20,760 bases of DNA, taken from positions 1 through 20,760 of the forward strand of contig CAZLKS010000013.1 of the NCBI GenBank assembly GCA_964560145.1, in the 5' to 3' direction. This document shows positions 4,560 through 13,068 of this stretch, piece after piece. This DNA comes from JAHFLF01 sp964560145. GTDB taxonomy: Bacteria; Patescibacteriota; Minisyncoccia; UBA6257; 1-14-0-10-44-23. A program made the position numbers and the translations under genes. The notes below the pieces were generated by a model. The model saw nothing but the letters and a program-made list of their open reading frames with translations. It was not told the DNA's origin and searched no databases. Each line of letters opens with the position of its first letter. Positions within the stretch are counted from its first letter, which is position 1.

Positions 4560-7288
4560 TGGCAAACATGAATAATAAGAATTTCAACCGTTTTACCGTT
4601 AAAGCTCAGGAAGCCTTGCAAAACGCACAGGAGTTAGCCTCGAGCTACAGCCATGGCGAGTTTAAAGCCGCACATTTGCTTACCAGTCTTATTAATGATG
4701 AGAGTTCTTTGGTTGTGCCGCTGTTGATTAAGGCGGGTCTAAACATCGACGAGCTCGATCATGAGCTCGAGCATCAGCTTAAAGAGATGCCGAAGATTTT
4801 TTCGAGTTCGAATGCTGGGCAGCTATATTTGTCGCAAGAGTTAATTCAAATTCTTGAAAAGGCGGCGAAGATTGCTGCTAGCCAAAAAGACGAATTTATC
4901 TCCTGCGAGCATCTTTTGCTGGCGATTTTGGATACCGACTCAACGGCTCGTGCTATTTTAGATCGTATGGGGCTGCGCAAAGAGGTTGCAGTGAAGGTGC
5001 TTGCCTCGCTTCGGGGCAATACACGAGTTACCGACGAAACGCCCGAGAGTAAGTTCCAGGTTCTCGAAAAATATGCCGTTAACTTAACTGCCAAAGCACG
5101 AGAGGGGAAGCTCGACCCAGTCATTGGGCGCGAAGAAGAGCTGCGTCGCGTTATCCAGGTACTTTCTCGTCGCACTAAAAACAATCCAGTCCTCATCGGT
5201 GAACCGGGTGTTGGTAAGACTGCTATCGTTGAGGGGCTCGCTCAGAAGATTATCTCCGGCGAGGTGCCCGAAACGCTTAAGGGTAAGGAGGTGCTTTCAC
5301 TTGATTTGGGTTCGCTCATTGCCGGAACGAAGTTTCGTGGTGAATTCGAGGATCGACTAAAGGCTTTCATTAAAGAGATACAGGCTTCTGCTGGTCGCTT
5401 GATTCTATTCATCGACGAGATTCACATGATTGTGGGTGCTGGTGCGGCCGAAGGTGCCATTGATGCAAGTAATTTGCTCAAGCCGGCGTTAGCCCGCGGC
5501 GAACTACATGCTATTGGCGCAACAACAATTCGTGAATATCAGCGACACATCGAAAAGGATTCTGCGCTTGAACGACGCTTCGCGCCAATTATGGTTGAAG
5601 AGCCATCCGTTGAGGATTCGGTTTCGATTTTGCGCGGCCTGAAGGAAAAGTATGAAATTCACCACGGACTGCGTATCAGCGATCGTGCCTTGATTGCCGC
5701 TGTTCAGTTATCTTCGCGCTATATTAGTGATCGCTTTTTGCCAGATAAAGCCGTAGATTTAGTTGACGAAGCGGCAGCTGCAGTCAAAATGGAAACTGAA
5801 AGCACGCCGACTGAGCTCGACAAAATCCGTCGCGAAATTACTCGCTTGGAAATCGAGAAGAAGGCGCTAGAAAACGAGGCGACACCTAAAAAACGTGGGG
5901 CGAAGTCTTCGAAAAATGCCACAACCAACGAAAAACGATTAGCTGAAATCGAGGAACAGCTCGGCACATTAAAAAAGAAGAATGATGAGCTTTCTGCTGC
6001 GTGGAAGACCGAGACTATGACGCTTGAGAACTTCCATCAATTGCGCAAGAAGATTGATGCTTTGCGAAAAGAAGCTGAGATAGCTGAGCGCGGTGGCAAT
6101 CTCGAACGAGTAGCTCAGGTGCTCTACGGTGAGTTGCCGCAGGCGGAAAAAGACTACAAGGCTTTTGAAAATAAGCATTTTTCTGACGAAGCTGCACCAG
6201 TCGCCGGAGAAGGTAAAAAGAAAAAGAAATCAGCGGTTCTTCCAGCAATTTCGATTAAAGAGGTTGTCGATGAGGAGGATATCGCCTCAGTCGTTGCTCG
6301 TTGGACGGGTATTCCTGTAAATAAAATGCTTGAGAGCGAGGGAGAGAAGATGCTCAAGCTTGAGGAGGTTCTACATCAGCGGGTTGTTGGTCAAGAAGAG
6401 GCTGTTTCCGCCGTCTCAAGTGCACTGCGCCGTGCTCGCGCTGGACTTGCTCATGAAGACCGTCCACTTGGTAGTTTCATGTTTCTAGGACCAACTGGTG
6501 TCGGTAAAACTGAACTCGCTCGTTCGCTGGCTGAACTCATGTTTAATGACGACAAAGCGATTGTCCGTATTGATATGAGTGAGTACATGGAGAAGCATGC
6601 GGTAAGTCGGCTTATTGGTTCGCCGCCGGGCTATGTCGGTTTCGAAGAGGGGGGACAGCTCACTGAAATTATTCGTCATCGGCCGTATAGTCTCATTCTG
6701 TTCGATGAGATTGAAAAAGCACATCCAGAGGTCTTTAATATTCTTCTTCAAATACTTGATAATGGTCGGCTGACTGATGCGCATGGTAAATCCGTTAACT
6801 TCAAGAATACGATTATTATCATGACGAGTAATGTCGGCAGTCATTACTTCAAGGAGATGGCCTCACTCGGATTCAGTAGTGGCGAAAGCGAGAAGAAGAT
6901 TGAGCAACACGAGGACGAGTTCAAGGAGCGAGTGAAGAGCGACCTCAAGGGTCACTTCAAGCCGGAATTCTTAAATCGCATCGACGAGATTATTGTCTTC
7001 AAGTCCCTCCGTCGTGCGGATATTGAAAAAATTGTGGATATTCAGCTTGGCCAGATTAAGGAGACGTTGGCAAAGCGGGGCATCTCCATCGTTATTGATG
7101 CAACAACTCGCAAGTTTATTGTTGAGCATGGGTTCGATGCCGATTTTGGTGCTCGGCCGATTGCACGCTTGATTCAGAAGACTATTCTCGATGCGATGGC
7201 CGATCGAATAATTCGCGGGCAGATTAAAGATGGTGACAAGGTGAAAATTGCTTTCGTGAATCAGTCGCCGGTTATTAGTGTTGTGTAA
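4559..7288 (+). CDS. clpB: ATP-dependent disaggregase ClpB
   Basis: 909-aa Hsp100 chaperone that, with DnaK in other bacteria, extracts proteins from aggregates. Domain order: N-terminal Clp repeat domain (about 5-150); AAA-1 with Walker A GEPGVGKT (214-221) and Walker B ending D286-E287; coiled-coil middle domain (about 400-560), which marks ClpB rather than ClpA/ClpC; AAA-2 with Walker A GPTGVGKT (644-651), Walker B D716-E717, and the C-terminal D2-small domain. It exceeds the usual 850-870 aa because of lysine-rich insertions in the middle domain (near TPKKRGAKSSKN) and before AAA-2 (near AGEGKKKKKSA). No IGF/IGL-type ClpP loop is seen. The ATG sits in an ATATG context without Shine-Dalgarno. 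The next gene starts ten bases after its stop. Confidence 0.95.
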   Translation: MANMNNKNFNRFTVKAQEALQNAQELASSYSHGEFKAAHLLTSLINDESSLVVPLLIKAGLNIDELDHELEHQLKEMPKIFSSSNAGQLYLSQELIQILEKAAKIAASQKDEFISCEHLLLAILDTDSTARAILDRMGLRKEVAVKVLASLRGNTRVTDETPESKFQVLEKYAVNLTAKAREGKLDPVIGREEELRRVIQVLSRRTKNNPVLIGEPGVGKTAIVEGLAQKIISGEVPETLKGKEVLSLDLGSLIAGTKFRGEFEDRLKAFIKEIQASAGRLILFIDEIHMIVGAGAAEGAIDASNLLKPALARGELHAIGATTIREYQRHIEKDSALERRFAPIMVEEPSVEDSVSILRGLKEKYEIHHGLRISDRALIAAVQLSSRYISDRFLPDKAVDLVDEAAAAVKMETESTPTELDKIRREITRLEIEKKALENEATPKKRGAKSSKNATTNEKRLAEIEEQLGTLKKKNDELSAAWKTETMTLENFHQLRKKIDALRKEAEIAERGGNLERVAQVLYGELPQAEKDYKAFENKHFSDEAAPVAGEGKKKKKSAVLPAISIKEVVDEEDIASVVARWTGIPVNKMLESEGEKMLKLEEVLHQRVVGQEEAVSAVSSALRRARAGLAHEDRPLGSFMFLGPTGVGKTELARSLAELMFNDDKAIVRIDMSEYMEKHAVSRLIGSPPGYVGFEEGGQLTEIIRHRPYSLILFDEIEKAHPEVFNILLQILDNGRLTDAHGKSVNFKNTIIIMTSNVGSHYFKEMASLGFSSGESEKKIEQHEDEFKERVKSDLKGHFKPEFLNRIDEIIVFKSLRRADIEKIVDIQLGQIKETLAKRGISIVIDATTRKFIVEHGFDADFGARPIARLIQKTILDAMADRIIRGQIKDGDKVKIAFVNQSPVISVV

Positions 7289-7298
7289 ACAACAAAGT

Positions 7299-8117
7299 AT
7301 GCCCGAACGAGTCATAATTTCTGCGGCCCGTACGACGCACCGGGCGTTTCGTGTGCTTCAGGCGGTATGGAAAAGGGGAGGGCCGCTTACCCCTGTTATC
7401 GCAAAAGCGATTATTTTCGGTTTGCTGCTTTTGTATGTGCAGGCGAGCGATTTTGCCGTTTGGCCAACATTCCTGCTGGTGATTGTTGCGACGGTGTCAT
7501 ATATGCAGCCCGTTTCGAAAACGTTCACTTTTAGTACCTCATTTTTCCTTGTCCTAGCATTGGCGCTGCTACTAACTTCACGATTCGTGATTACGCTTCC
7601 GATTCAGATGCATGCTGGCGCTATTGGCGAGCTGCTCTTTGCCGTTTCTTTCGGCTTCCTGTTCTTTATGCTCCTTGGTATTAAAAACATGACACTCTCT
7701 CGCCGCCGTGAGTGGCACATTGTGCTCTTTATCGCGTTGATTTACGGTATTAGTCTCTTGTACTTTACCTCGCTCACACATCAGCACCCATGGAGAAATG
7801 GTCTTCTCATCGGGCTTTTTGCTTTCTTATTGTATCGAGAGTATTTCCTGACGCAGGAACATGCTAAGAGTCGGGCGCTCACATTGATTTCTTTGACATT
7901 AACACTACTCACTATTGAACTTGCGTGGGTTATCAGTTTACTACCGATTGGTTTCAGCAAAGAGGCAAGCGTACTGACGCTTTTTGCTATGGTAATCGCA
8001 AGTGTTGTTGACCGCTATCTGCACGGCACACTTACCGCACGTTTTTTGCGGCTTTCGGCGGCACTCGTTGTAGTGCTGATTACGGTTATCTTTGTTTCAG
8101 CACGCTGGTTCATCTAG
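7299..8117 (+). CDS. Polytopic membrane protein of unknown function
   Basis: 272 aa from the ATG at 7299. After a basic cytoplasmic N-terminus (RTTHRAFRVLQAVWKRGG) there are about eight hydrophobic segments that fill the protein, with short connecting loops; I see no catalytic motif and no known transporter signature. It begins ten bases after clpB and probably shares its transcript; the earlier in-frame GTG at 7278 would overlap clpB and is less likely. Its stop TAG lies in the tetranucleotide CTAG at 8114-8117 that also supplies the stop of the convergent ligase gene. The function is unknown; the linkage to clpB may be fortuitous. Confidence 0.75.
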   Translation: MPERVIISAARTTHRAFRVLQAVWKRGGPLTPVIAKAIIFGLLLLYVQASDFAVWPTFLLVIVATVSYMQPVSKTFTFSTSFFLVLALALLLTSRFVITLPIQMHAGAIGELLFAVSFGFLFFMLLGIKNMTLSRRREWHIVLFIALIYGISLLYFTSLTHQHPWRNGLLIGLFAFLLYREYFLTQEHAKSRALTLISLTLTLLTIELAWVISLLPIGFSKEASVLTLFAMVIASVVDRYLHGTLTARFLRLSAALVVVLITVIFVSARWFI

Positions 8118-10075
8118 CTGCTTGCGGCTTGTGATAAGCCGTCAAGTTTGAATATGTCTGGTCGATACAGATTGGCGCGGCGCGTCCACTTTTCAAACGA
8201 TGCTGTATCGTTCTCTAGCTGAGCAAGCTGGATGAGAACACGAATGAATTCAAGTCGAGTTGGTGATTTTTCAAGTGCCATTTCGAAAGTCTTTCTGCCA
8301 CGTGCGAGGTATTCTGGAAGGTTGAACGCCAAGCCCGCTCGCATGTTTATGCCGCCATTAATGAAGGCTTGCTTTAGTCCGGCATACAAAGATAGGTTCT
8401 GGTCGTAGATTGTGTTGATATCGTCGAGGACTTGCTTCATTTCTTCGCGTGCTTGCGCACTGGTAGTGACCTTTTCATTTTGTGATGCATTTTCAACGAC
8501 GTTCAGGATGAACTTTTGATACATCGCCACCGTTTCTTCCTGTCCAATCGGGCTCTTGAAGGCAAGTGCTTGGTGGAAAGCATCGACAATCTTGAGTGGG
8601 TCGACTGTTTGTTTGACGCCAGCAGTTACTTGAGCAGCAAGCGTGTTCTGCAATAATAGTGCATTTACGAGCAATCGATTTTTTTGCAGTGGAAGCACTG
8701 CGGTGTAGTACAGTAGGCCAATGATGCCGAGCGTCAGAATGCTTGCCGTTGCTATGTTGGCACCAAGAATAGCCGCATTTTCTTGCGGACTTACATGAAT
8801 CTCCGTGTTGTCGGTATTGATGAATAGAATGAGGAAACAAAATAATCCGATGTAGATGGGCAGGGTGTCGAATAGGAAGAATCCTTGAATGAGATAGGCG
8901 ATAGGGACAACAAAGAGAATGCTGTACCACAAATCTTTTGCTCGCTTGCGAAGCTCGCGATAATAGAAGAAGAAGATTGCGAGCCAAGGAATGAGCACTA
9001 ACATACCACCGCTGATGGCGTATTCTAGAAAAATGTTATGTGTTCGGTCGAAGAATGACTCAATGCCGTAGTGTTTCGGATTGTAGTATTTATCGAAGGG
9101 TGCCGCAAAGTTTTCTACTCCCCAGCCAGCGACTGGTTTTTCAATTGCGCCAGCGAGTCCAGACCCCCATGTCCAAACGCGGGGCTTGGTGTCATTCATC
9201 GCACTGCTGAAGTTAATCAAGCGGTTGAGTATCGGAACATGTTTCCAAACGGCGAGGTTGTGACTGGCAAAGAAGATGCCGATGAGTAATAGTCCGGCAC
9301 CAAAGAAGATGCCGAGACCGAGCCGCCAGCGCCTGTCACGAGTGATGAAGAAGTGTACAATAGCAAAGACCAGCAGGGCGACAACTAATCCAAGGAATGC
9401 GCCGCGCGTTCCGGTTTTGAGGAAAATGAAGAGCTCGAATATAAACAATGTGCCAACGATTGTCCGCCAGATTACGTCCTTATTATGTATAAAGAAGTAT
9501 ATAAGGAAGGCCATAATGAAGAGCAGGTAGGCCGCGAGATATGAGGGATTGCCGAGTGTCCCGCTGACTCTTTCTCCGGGGGCGATGACAAACCAGTTAG
9601 CATCGTTGATTGGCGTGATGAGTTGGAGAAACGCATATACGCACATCGGGATACTGACGATGATGTTCGTGAGTAGGAAGCGTTCAATACTCTTTCTGTC
9701 GGTGAACTGCAAGAAGGCGAGGATGAAGAAGATTGCGTAATGAAGAATTTGGAATGCACCATCTCCGCGTTCAAAGTTGGACCAAAATGATTGTGTTGGG
9801 TTGACGCCGATGAGTGCGGTCGCGGTAATCATGACGGCAAAGACCGCGACACAGATGACGATGGGGTGCTTGAGTTTTTGAATGAGGCGAGCAAAGAACT
9901 CGCGGTCACCAAAGTGGGCGAGAACGTGAAAGAGGAAGAAGAGGAGTGCCAGCTCGACTAAGACGCGAAATGTTATGGCTTTGCCGGCGATAAAGGGAAA
10001 GAACATCGCTTTAATAAGAAGCAGGGGGGTAACGAGCGATGCGTAGAGGAAAAACTTCGAAAGTTTATAAAACAT
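8114..10075 (-). CDS. O-antigen ligase/polymerase-like (Wzy_C) membrane protein
   Basis: 653-aa protein with about a dozen membrane segments in the first two thirds and a soluble C-terminal region of some 200 residues. The central extracytoplasmic loop with GWGVENF and the following RTHNIFLEYAISGG (near residue 343) is typical of the Wzy_C/O-antigen ligase superfamily, which joins or polymerises surface glycans outside the membrane. The C-terminal part (repeating helical segments, ending NLYRPDIFKLDGLSQAASS) looks TPR-like, as in many CPR homologues. I start at the ATG at 10075, seven bases after a TATACT, rather than at 10099. Whether it acts on lipopolysaccharide-like or glycoprotein glycans cannot be told; no glycosyltransferase lies nearby. 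Confidence 0.8.
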   Translation of the reverse strand: MFYKLSKFFLYASLVTPLLLIKAMFFPFIAGKAITFRVLVELALLFFLFHVLAHFGDREFFARLIQKLKHPIVICVAVFAVMITATALIGVNPTQSFWSNFERGDGAFQILHYAIFFILAFLQFTDRKSIERFLLTNIIVSIPMCVYAFLQLITPINDANWFVIAPGERVSGTLGNPSYLAAYLLFIMAFLIYFFIHNKDVIWRTIVGTLFIFELFIFLKTGTRGAFLGLVVALLVFAIVHFFITRDRRWRLGLGIFFGAGLLLIGIFFASHNLAVWKHVPILNRLINFSSAMNDTKPRVWTWGSGLAGAIEKPVAGWGVENFAAPFDKYYNPKHYGIESFFDRTHNIFLEYAISGGMLVLIPWLAIFFFYYRELRKRAKDLWYSILFVVPIAYLIQGFFLFDTLPIYIGLFCFLILFINTDNTEIHVSPQENAAILGANIATASILTLGIIGLLYYTAVLPLQKNRLLVNALLLQNTLAAQVTAGVKQTVDPLKIVDAFHQALAFKSPIGQEETVAMYQKFILNVVENASQNEKVTTSAQAREEMKQVLDDINTIYDQNLSLYAGLKQAFINGGINMRAGLAFNLPEYLARGRKTFEMALEKSPTRLEFIRVLIQLAQLENDTASFEKWTRRANLYRPDIFKLDGLSQAASS

Positions 10076-10082
10076 ATTCTGT

Positions 10083-10116
10083 AGTATAACCCGTTGCATC
10101 GTATTTCGGCTATACT
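10083..10116. promoter_or_regulatory. Compact divergent promoter pair
   Basis: TATACT on the minus strand (10083-10088), seven bases before the ligase ATG, and TATACT on the plus strand (10111-10116), serving the actin-fold gene. The -10 boxes are only 22 bases apart, so the two polymerase footprints must overlap, implying mutual interference. No good -35 is visible for either. Confidence 0.5.
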
Positions 10117-10137
10117 TAAGTGAAAAGCAGCTTTGCT

Positions 10138-11358
10138 ATGAATAGCTTTCTTAAAAAATACATTCCATTTTTGAAGGAGGGTGATCACTTTTTTGTTATC
10201 GAGATATTCGGTTCTATTATTCGTGGCACTCTCATTCTGGTGGAGGCGGAGGCTAAGCGAGTTCATGTTTTAAACAGCCAAGAGGTGCTTTGTGGTGATT
10301 CTACGCTCGAGGGGTTTACTCATGTTTTGCCCGAACTCATCAAGCGCGCGAAGGTGCCCGCGACCGTTCGTGTGTTGGCGTTACTCGACCATCGTCGTGC
10401 CGCAGTTTTGAGCACGCCGATTGTCTTAACGCGGAGCGATTCAATCTCTGAGTTACGACAGTCTGAATTTGAAAACCTCGTGTCGCACGGTCTTTGGAAA
10501 CTCGTGAACACGCATCGTCCGGTTGTTGCCGCAGCGATGAATATCCCTGAAACACGTGTGCGTCTTGCTGATGCTGATGTTATGCAAATCAAGCTTGATG
10601 GCCATCGCGTCGTCAACCCGATTGGTTTTGCTGCTCGCTCAGTTGAGCTTTGGTATCGTGAGACCTTTGTTGATGAGGTGCTCTTAAAGCATTTAGGGGA
10701 GGCGTTAACCGAGGATAACCTTAACTCCATTGTCGAGACACCAGCGATGATTGCACAATTGATTGCACGCGCTCGACCGCAAGAGTCTTTCTTATTCGTG
10801 AGCGTTGGCGCAGAAGAAAGTTTCATCTATTACGTTGATCATCTTGCCTGTGCCTACGTTGATTCGTTTCATTGGGGGACAAAGACTTTGCTCGGCGGTG
10901 TTGCGCATCAATTTGGCATGACGAATGAAGTTGTTTCAGAGCTTTTATCGCAGTATGGCGCCGGACGTGTTTCAGTAGCGGTGCGCCGGGCAGTTGAGGC
11001 GGCGGCGAGTGGCGAATTGGCTATTTTGAGTAATGGGATTGCAGCACATCAACCCAAAACAGGAGAACTCCCCATCTATATACATAGCGCAGTTTCATTA
11101 CCAGGCTTCTTGTTTGACAAGACTTTCATGCGTCGTTTGCATCTTTCACTCTCGTTAACGGAGGTTAACGAGCATTTTATTGGCGAACAAACAGGGTTTG
11201 TTGTACAATTACAGAAGAACAAAGCAGATTTACAAACGCAGTTTACATTCGATGCCATACTGGCAGCGATTGCTGATCGGTATGCCGCATCGGCGGTGCC
11301 GCTTGTGAGCCGTGCAGCGAAACAGCGGGCTCGCTGGGGGAATATGTCTCGTGCGTAA
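10138..11358 (+). CDS. Actin-fold protein related to FtsA/PilM, nucleotide motifs degenerate
   Basis: About 406 aa. The order of elements resembles FtsA/PilM: an N-terminal strand-turn-strand (FFVIEIFGSIIRGTLILVE), a second one (SFLFVSVGAEESFIYYV), then an FtsA-like GVAHQFGMTNEVVSELLSQYG, and a late PIYIHSAVSLPG where the family has its adenosine loop. The glycine-rich phosphate loops are poorly conserved, so ATP binding is doubtful. No membrane segment is visible. It is followed 27 bases later by the baseplate-J-like membrane protein, and the two probably work together at the envelope, as PilM does with its membrane partners. The start is uncertain: the GTG at 10120 lies only three bases after the -10 box, so I use the ATG at 10138. 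Confidence 0.55.
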   Translation: MNSFLKKYIPFLKEGDHFFVIEIFGSIIRGTLILVEAEAKRVHVLNSQEVLCGDSTLEGFTHVLPELIKRAKVPATVRVLALLDHRRAAVLSTPIVLTRSDSISELRQSEFENLVSHGLWKLVNTHRPVVAAAMNIPETRVRLADADVMQIKLDGHRVVNPIGFAARSVELWYRETFVDEVLLKHLGEALTEDNLNSIVETPAMIAQLIARARPQESFLFVSVGAEESFIYYVDHLACAYVDSFHWGTKTLLGGVAHQFGMTNEVVSELLSQYGAGRVSVAVRRAVEAAASGELAILSNGIAAHQPKTGELPIYIHSAVSLPGFLFDKTFMRRLHLSLSLTEVNEHFIGEQTGFVVQLQKNKADLQTQFTFDAILAAIADRYAASAVPLVSRAAKQRARWGNMSRA

Positions 11359-11385
11359 TAAACATTTTAAGTACATCAAAAAAAG

Positions 11386-13041
11386 ATGGCAGAGGTAACA
11401 AGAATAACAGTTGGTAAAAGTGACGAAGCGACTATTGTCGCCGAGCAGTTAATTGATGCTGATACGACAACTATTATTTTTGTTATTCCGCGAGGGTCAG
11501 TCTTTAGCCAGTCACTCAACAATTTTAAATTGCTCAAGAGAGAGGGTGATGTTTTGGGTAAGGAAATCATCATTGAGTCGGAAGATCCTGCAGTGCAAGA
11601 GCGTGCTGTTAAAGCTGGGTTAGAGATTGGAGAAACTGCACCGACAGCTAACGATGAAGATGACGAGCCAAGTCCTTCGAGCGAAAAGTCTTTTTCTGCT
11701 CGTTTACCTCGTGGGCGTTCGTTGCGGGTTAAGGCCGCACCAGAGGAAGATGAGCCGGTTCGCAAAATTGCACGTTCAAAGAAGAAGGCGGCTCCGGTTG
11801 AAGCGGAGGATGTTGTTGATGCGGATGTTCCGCCACTTCCAGACTCGGTTGTGCCGAATCACGGTGAACCAGTTCGTCCGGCCAAAGTCCGCGGTAATTT
11901 TTGGAGTGTCCGACGGGTGGTTCGTACGATTATCGTTGGCGGCATTATTGCTGGAATCGTGTATGTTGGATTCGGTGTTTTGCCAAAAGCAACGGTGGAG
12001 TTAACTGCGAAAAAAGACGTCTGGTCGTATACTGGCGTCGTCATGGTTGACAAGGGGATTACAAAGCTCGACGTTGCAAGTGCAAAAATTCCTGGACAGG
12101 TTTTTACGCAGAAGAATTCGGCAACAATTAAACAAAAGGCAAGTGGTAATCAATTTGTCGAAAGAAAAGCAACTGGGGCACTGACAGTGTACAACGCTTA
12201 CAGTTCGCAGTCTCAAAGCATTGTTGCCAACACTCGTTTTGTGACAAGTACCGGAATCGTTTTTCGAATTACAAAGGCGCTCATCATCCCAGGTGCGAAA
12301 ATTGAAAATGGTGGAATAATTCCGTCGAGCGTCGTTGCTGAGGTGGTTGCCGACAAGCCGGGTATTGCTGCTAACCTTGGGCCTACCACGCATCTGAGCA
12401 TCCCTGGATTTGCTAAGACGCCGAAATATAAAGGATTTTACGGTGACTTAAAGGAAGGCACGAGCGGTGGTTTTTCTGGGCAAACGCGTATTGCTACAGA
12501 CGCTGATATTAAGTCCGCTAAAGCCGCTAGTGAAAAGGCTGCCGAGGCGCTTGTTCGTGGACAGATTACTGGGCTCATTCCTGATGGCTTTAAGACGGTT
12601 GACAGTGCTACGCGTTTTTCAGTGAGTAAGCAAACGGTGAATCCCATTGCAGACGATGAAGGAAACTTTAGCGTTGTTACCGAAGCACAATTATCCGTCT
12701 TTGCATTCAGAGAGCAGGACGTAAAAGAGTTCTTGACCGCTCGCATGGCTGCAGAGAAAAAAGAGTACAAAGTTGACACTGAGGAGTTAAAGTATACCGG
12801 TGGAACGCAAAGCACCGTTTCGGCTGGTAGAATATCGCTGAATGTCGCGTACAAAGCCGCCATCTCTTATATTCTTGATGTCGATTCGTTACGTGCAGCA
12901 ATCGCTGGTAAGAAAAAGTCTGAGCTCGGCGGCATCATCGGAAAAGTATCCGGTCTCGAGAAGGGAAACGTGAAGCTCTGGCCCTTTTATGTTCAGCGAG
13001 TCACGTCCAACCCTGAGAAAATTGCTATCGTTGTGCAGTAG
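11386..13041 (+). CDS. Single-pass membrane protein with baseplate-J-like extracytoplasmic region
   Basis: 551 aa of a layout common in CPR genomes. Residues 1-85 form a small cytoplasmic alpha/beta domain (ITVGKSDEATIVAEQLI through KAGLEIGE). Residues 86-170 are a low-complexity charged linker with alternating acidic and basic stretches. One membrane helix lies at about 180-199, followed by a long extracytoplasmic region beginning LPKATVELTAKKD. Its middle (GALTVYNAYSSQSQSIVANT, then RFVTSTGIVFR and LSIPGFAKTPKYKGFYG) resembles sequences annotated as baseplate J/gp47-like. The function is not established; a structural surface role is plausible. The start has no Shine-Dalgarno, only an A-rich stretch. 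Probably co-transcribed with the actin-fold gene. Confidence 0.7.
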   Translation: MAEVTRITVGKSDEATIVAEQLIDADTTTIIFVIPRGSVFSQSLNNFKLLKREGDVLGKEIIIESEDPAVQERAVKAGLEIGETAPTANDEDDEPSPSSEKSFSARLPRGRSLRVKAAPEEDEPVRKIARSKKKAAPVEAEDVVDADVPPLPDSVVPNHGEPVRPAKVRGNFWSVRRVVRTIIVGGIIAGIVYVGFGVLPKATVELTAKKDVWSYTGVVMVDKGITKLDVASAKIPGQVFTQKNSATIKQKASGNQFVERKATGALTVYNAYSSQSQSIVANTRFVTSTGIVFRITKALIIPGAKIENGGIIPSSVVAEVVADKPGIAANLGPTTHLSIPGFAKTPKYKGFYGDLKEGTSGGFSGQTRIATDADIKSAKAASEKAAEALVRGQITGLIPDGFKTVDSATRFSVSKQTVNPIADDEGNFSVVTEAQLSVFAFREQDVKEFLTARMAAEKKEYKVDTEELKYTGGTQSTVSAGRISLNVAYKAAISYILDVDSLRAAIAGKKKSELGGIIGKVSGLEKGNVKLWPFYVQRVTSNPEKIAIVVQ

Positions 13042-13055
13042 GATAATCTTCGTGG

Positions 13056-13068
13056 TAGGGTAGTGGCA
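13056..13068 (+). promoter_or_regulatory. Possible -10 box of the methyltransferase gene
   Basis: TAGGGT (13056-13061) ends six bases before the ATG at 13068, the same spacing as at the fur-like gene. The match to consensus is weak and read-through from the upstream gene is equally possible. Confidence 0.3.

Noticed and set aside
4500..4560. CIRCE or sigma32-type heat-shock control of clpB
   Set aside because: No TTAGCACTC inverted repeat and no sigma32-like -35 are present; an extended -10 promoter of the housekeeping type is the better description.
4131..4571. Plus-strand open frame opposite the second orphan gene
   Set aside because: No ribosome-binding site, and it crosses the clpB promoter and start; the minus-strand ORF has consistent promoter, Shine-Dalgarno and terminator.
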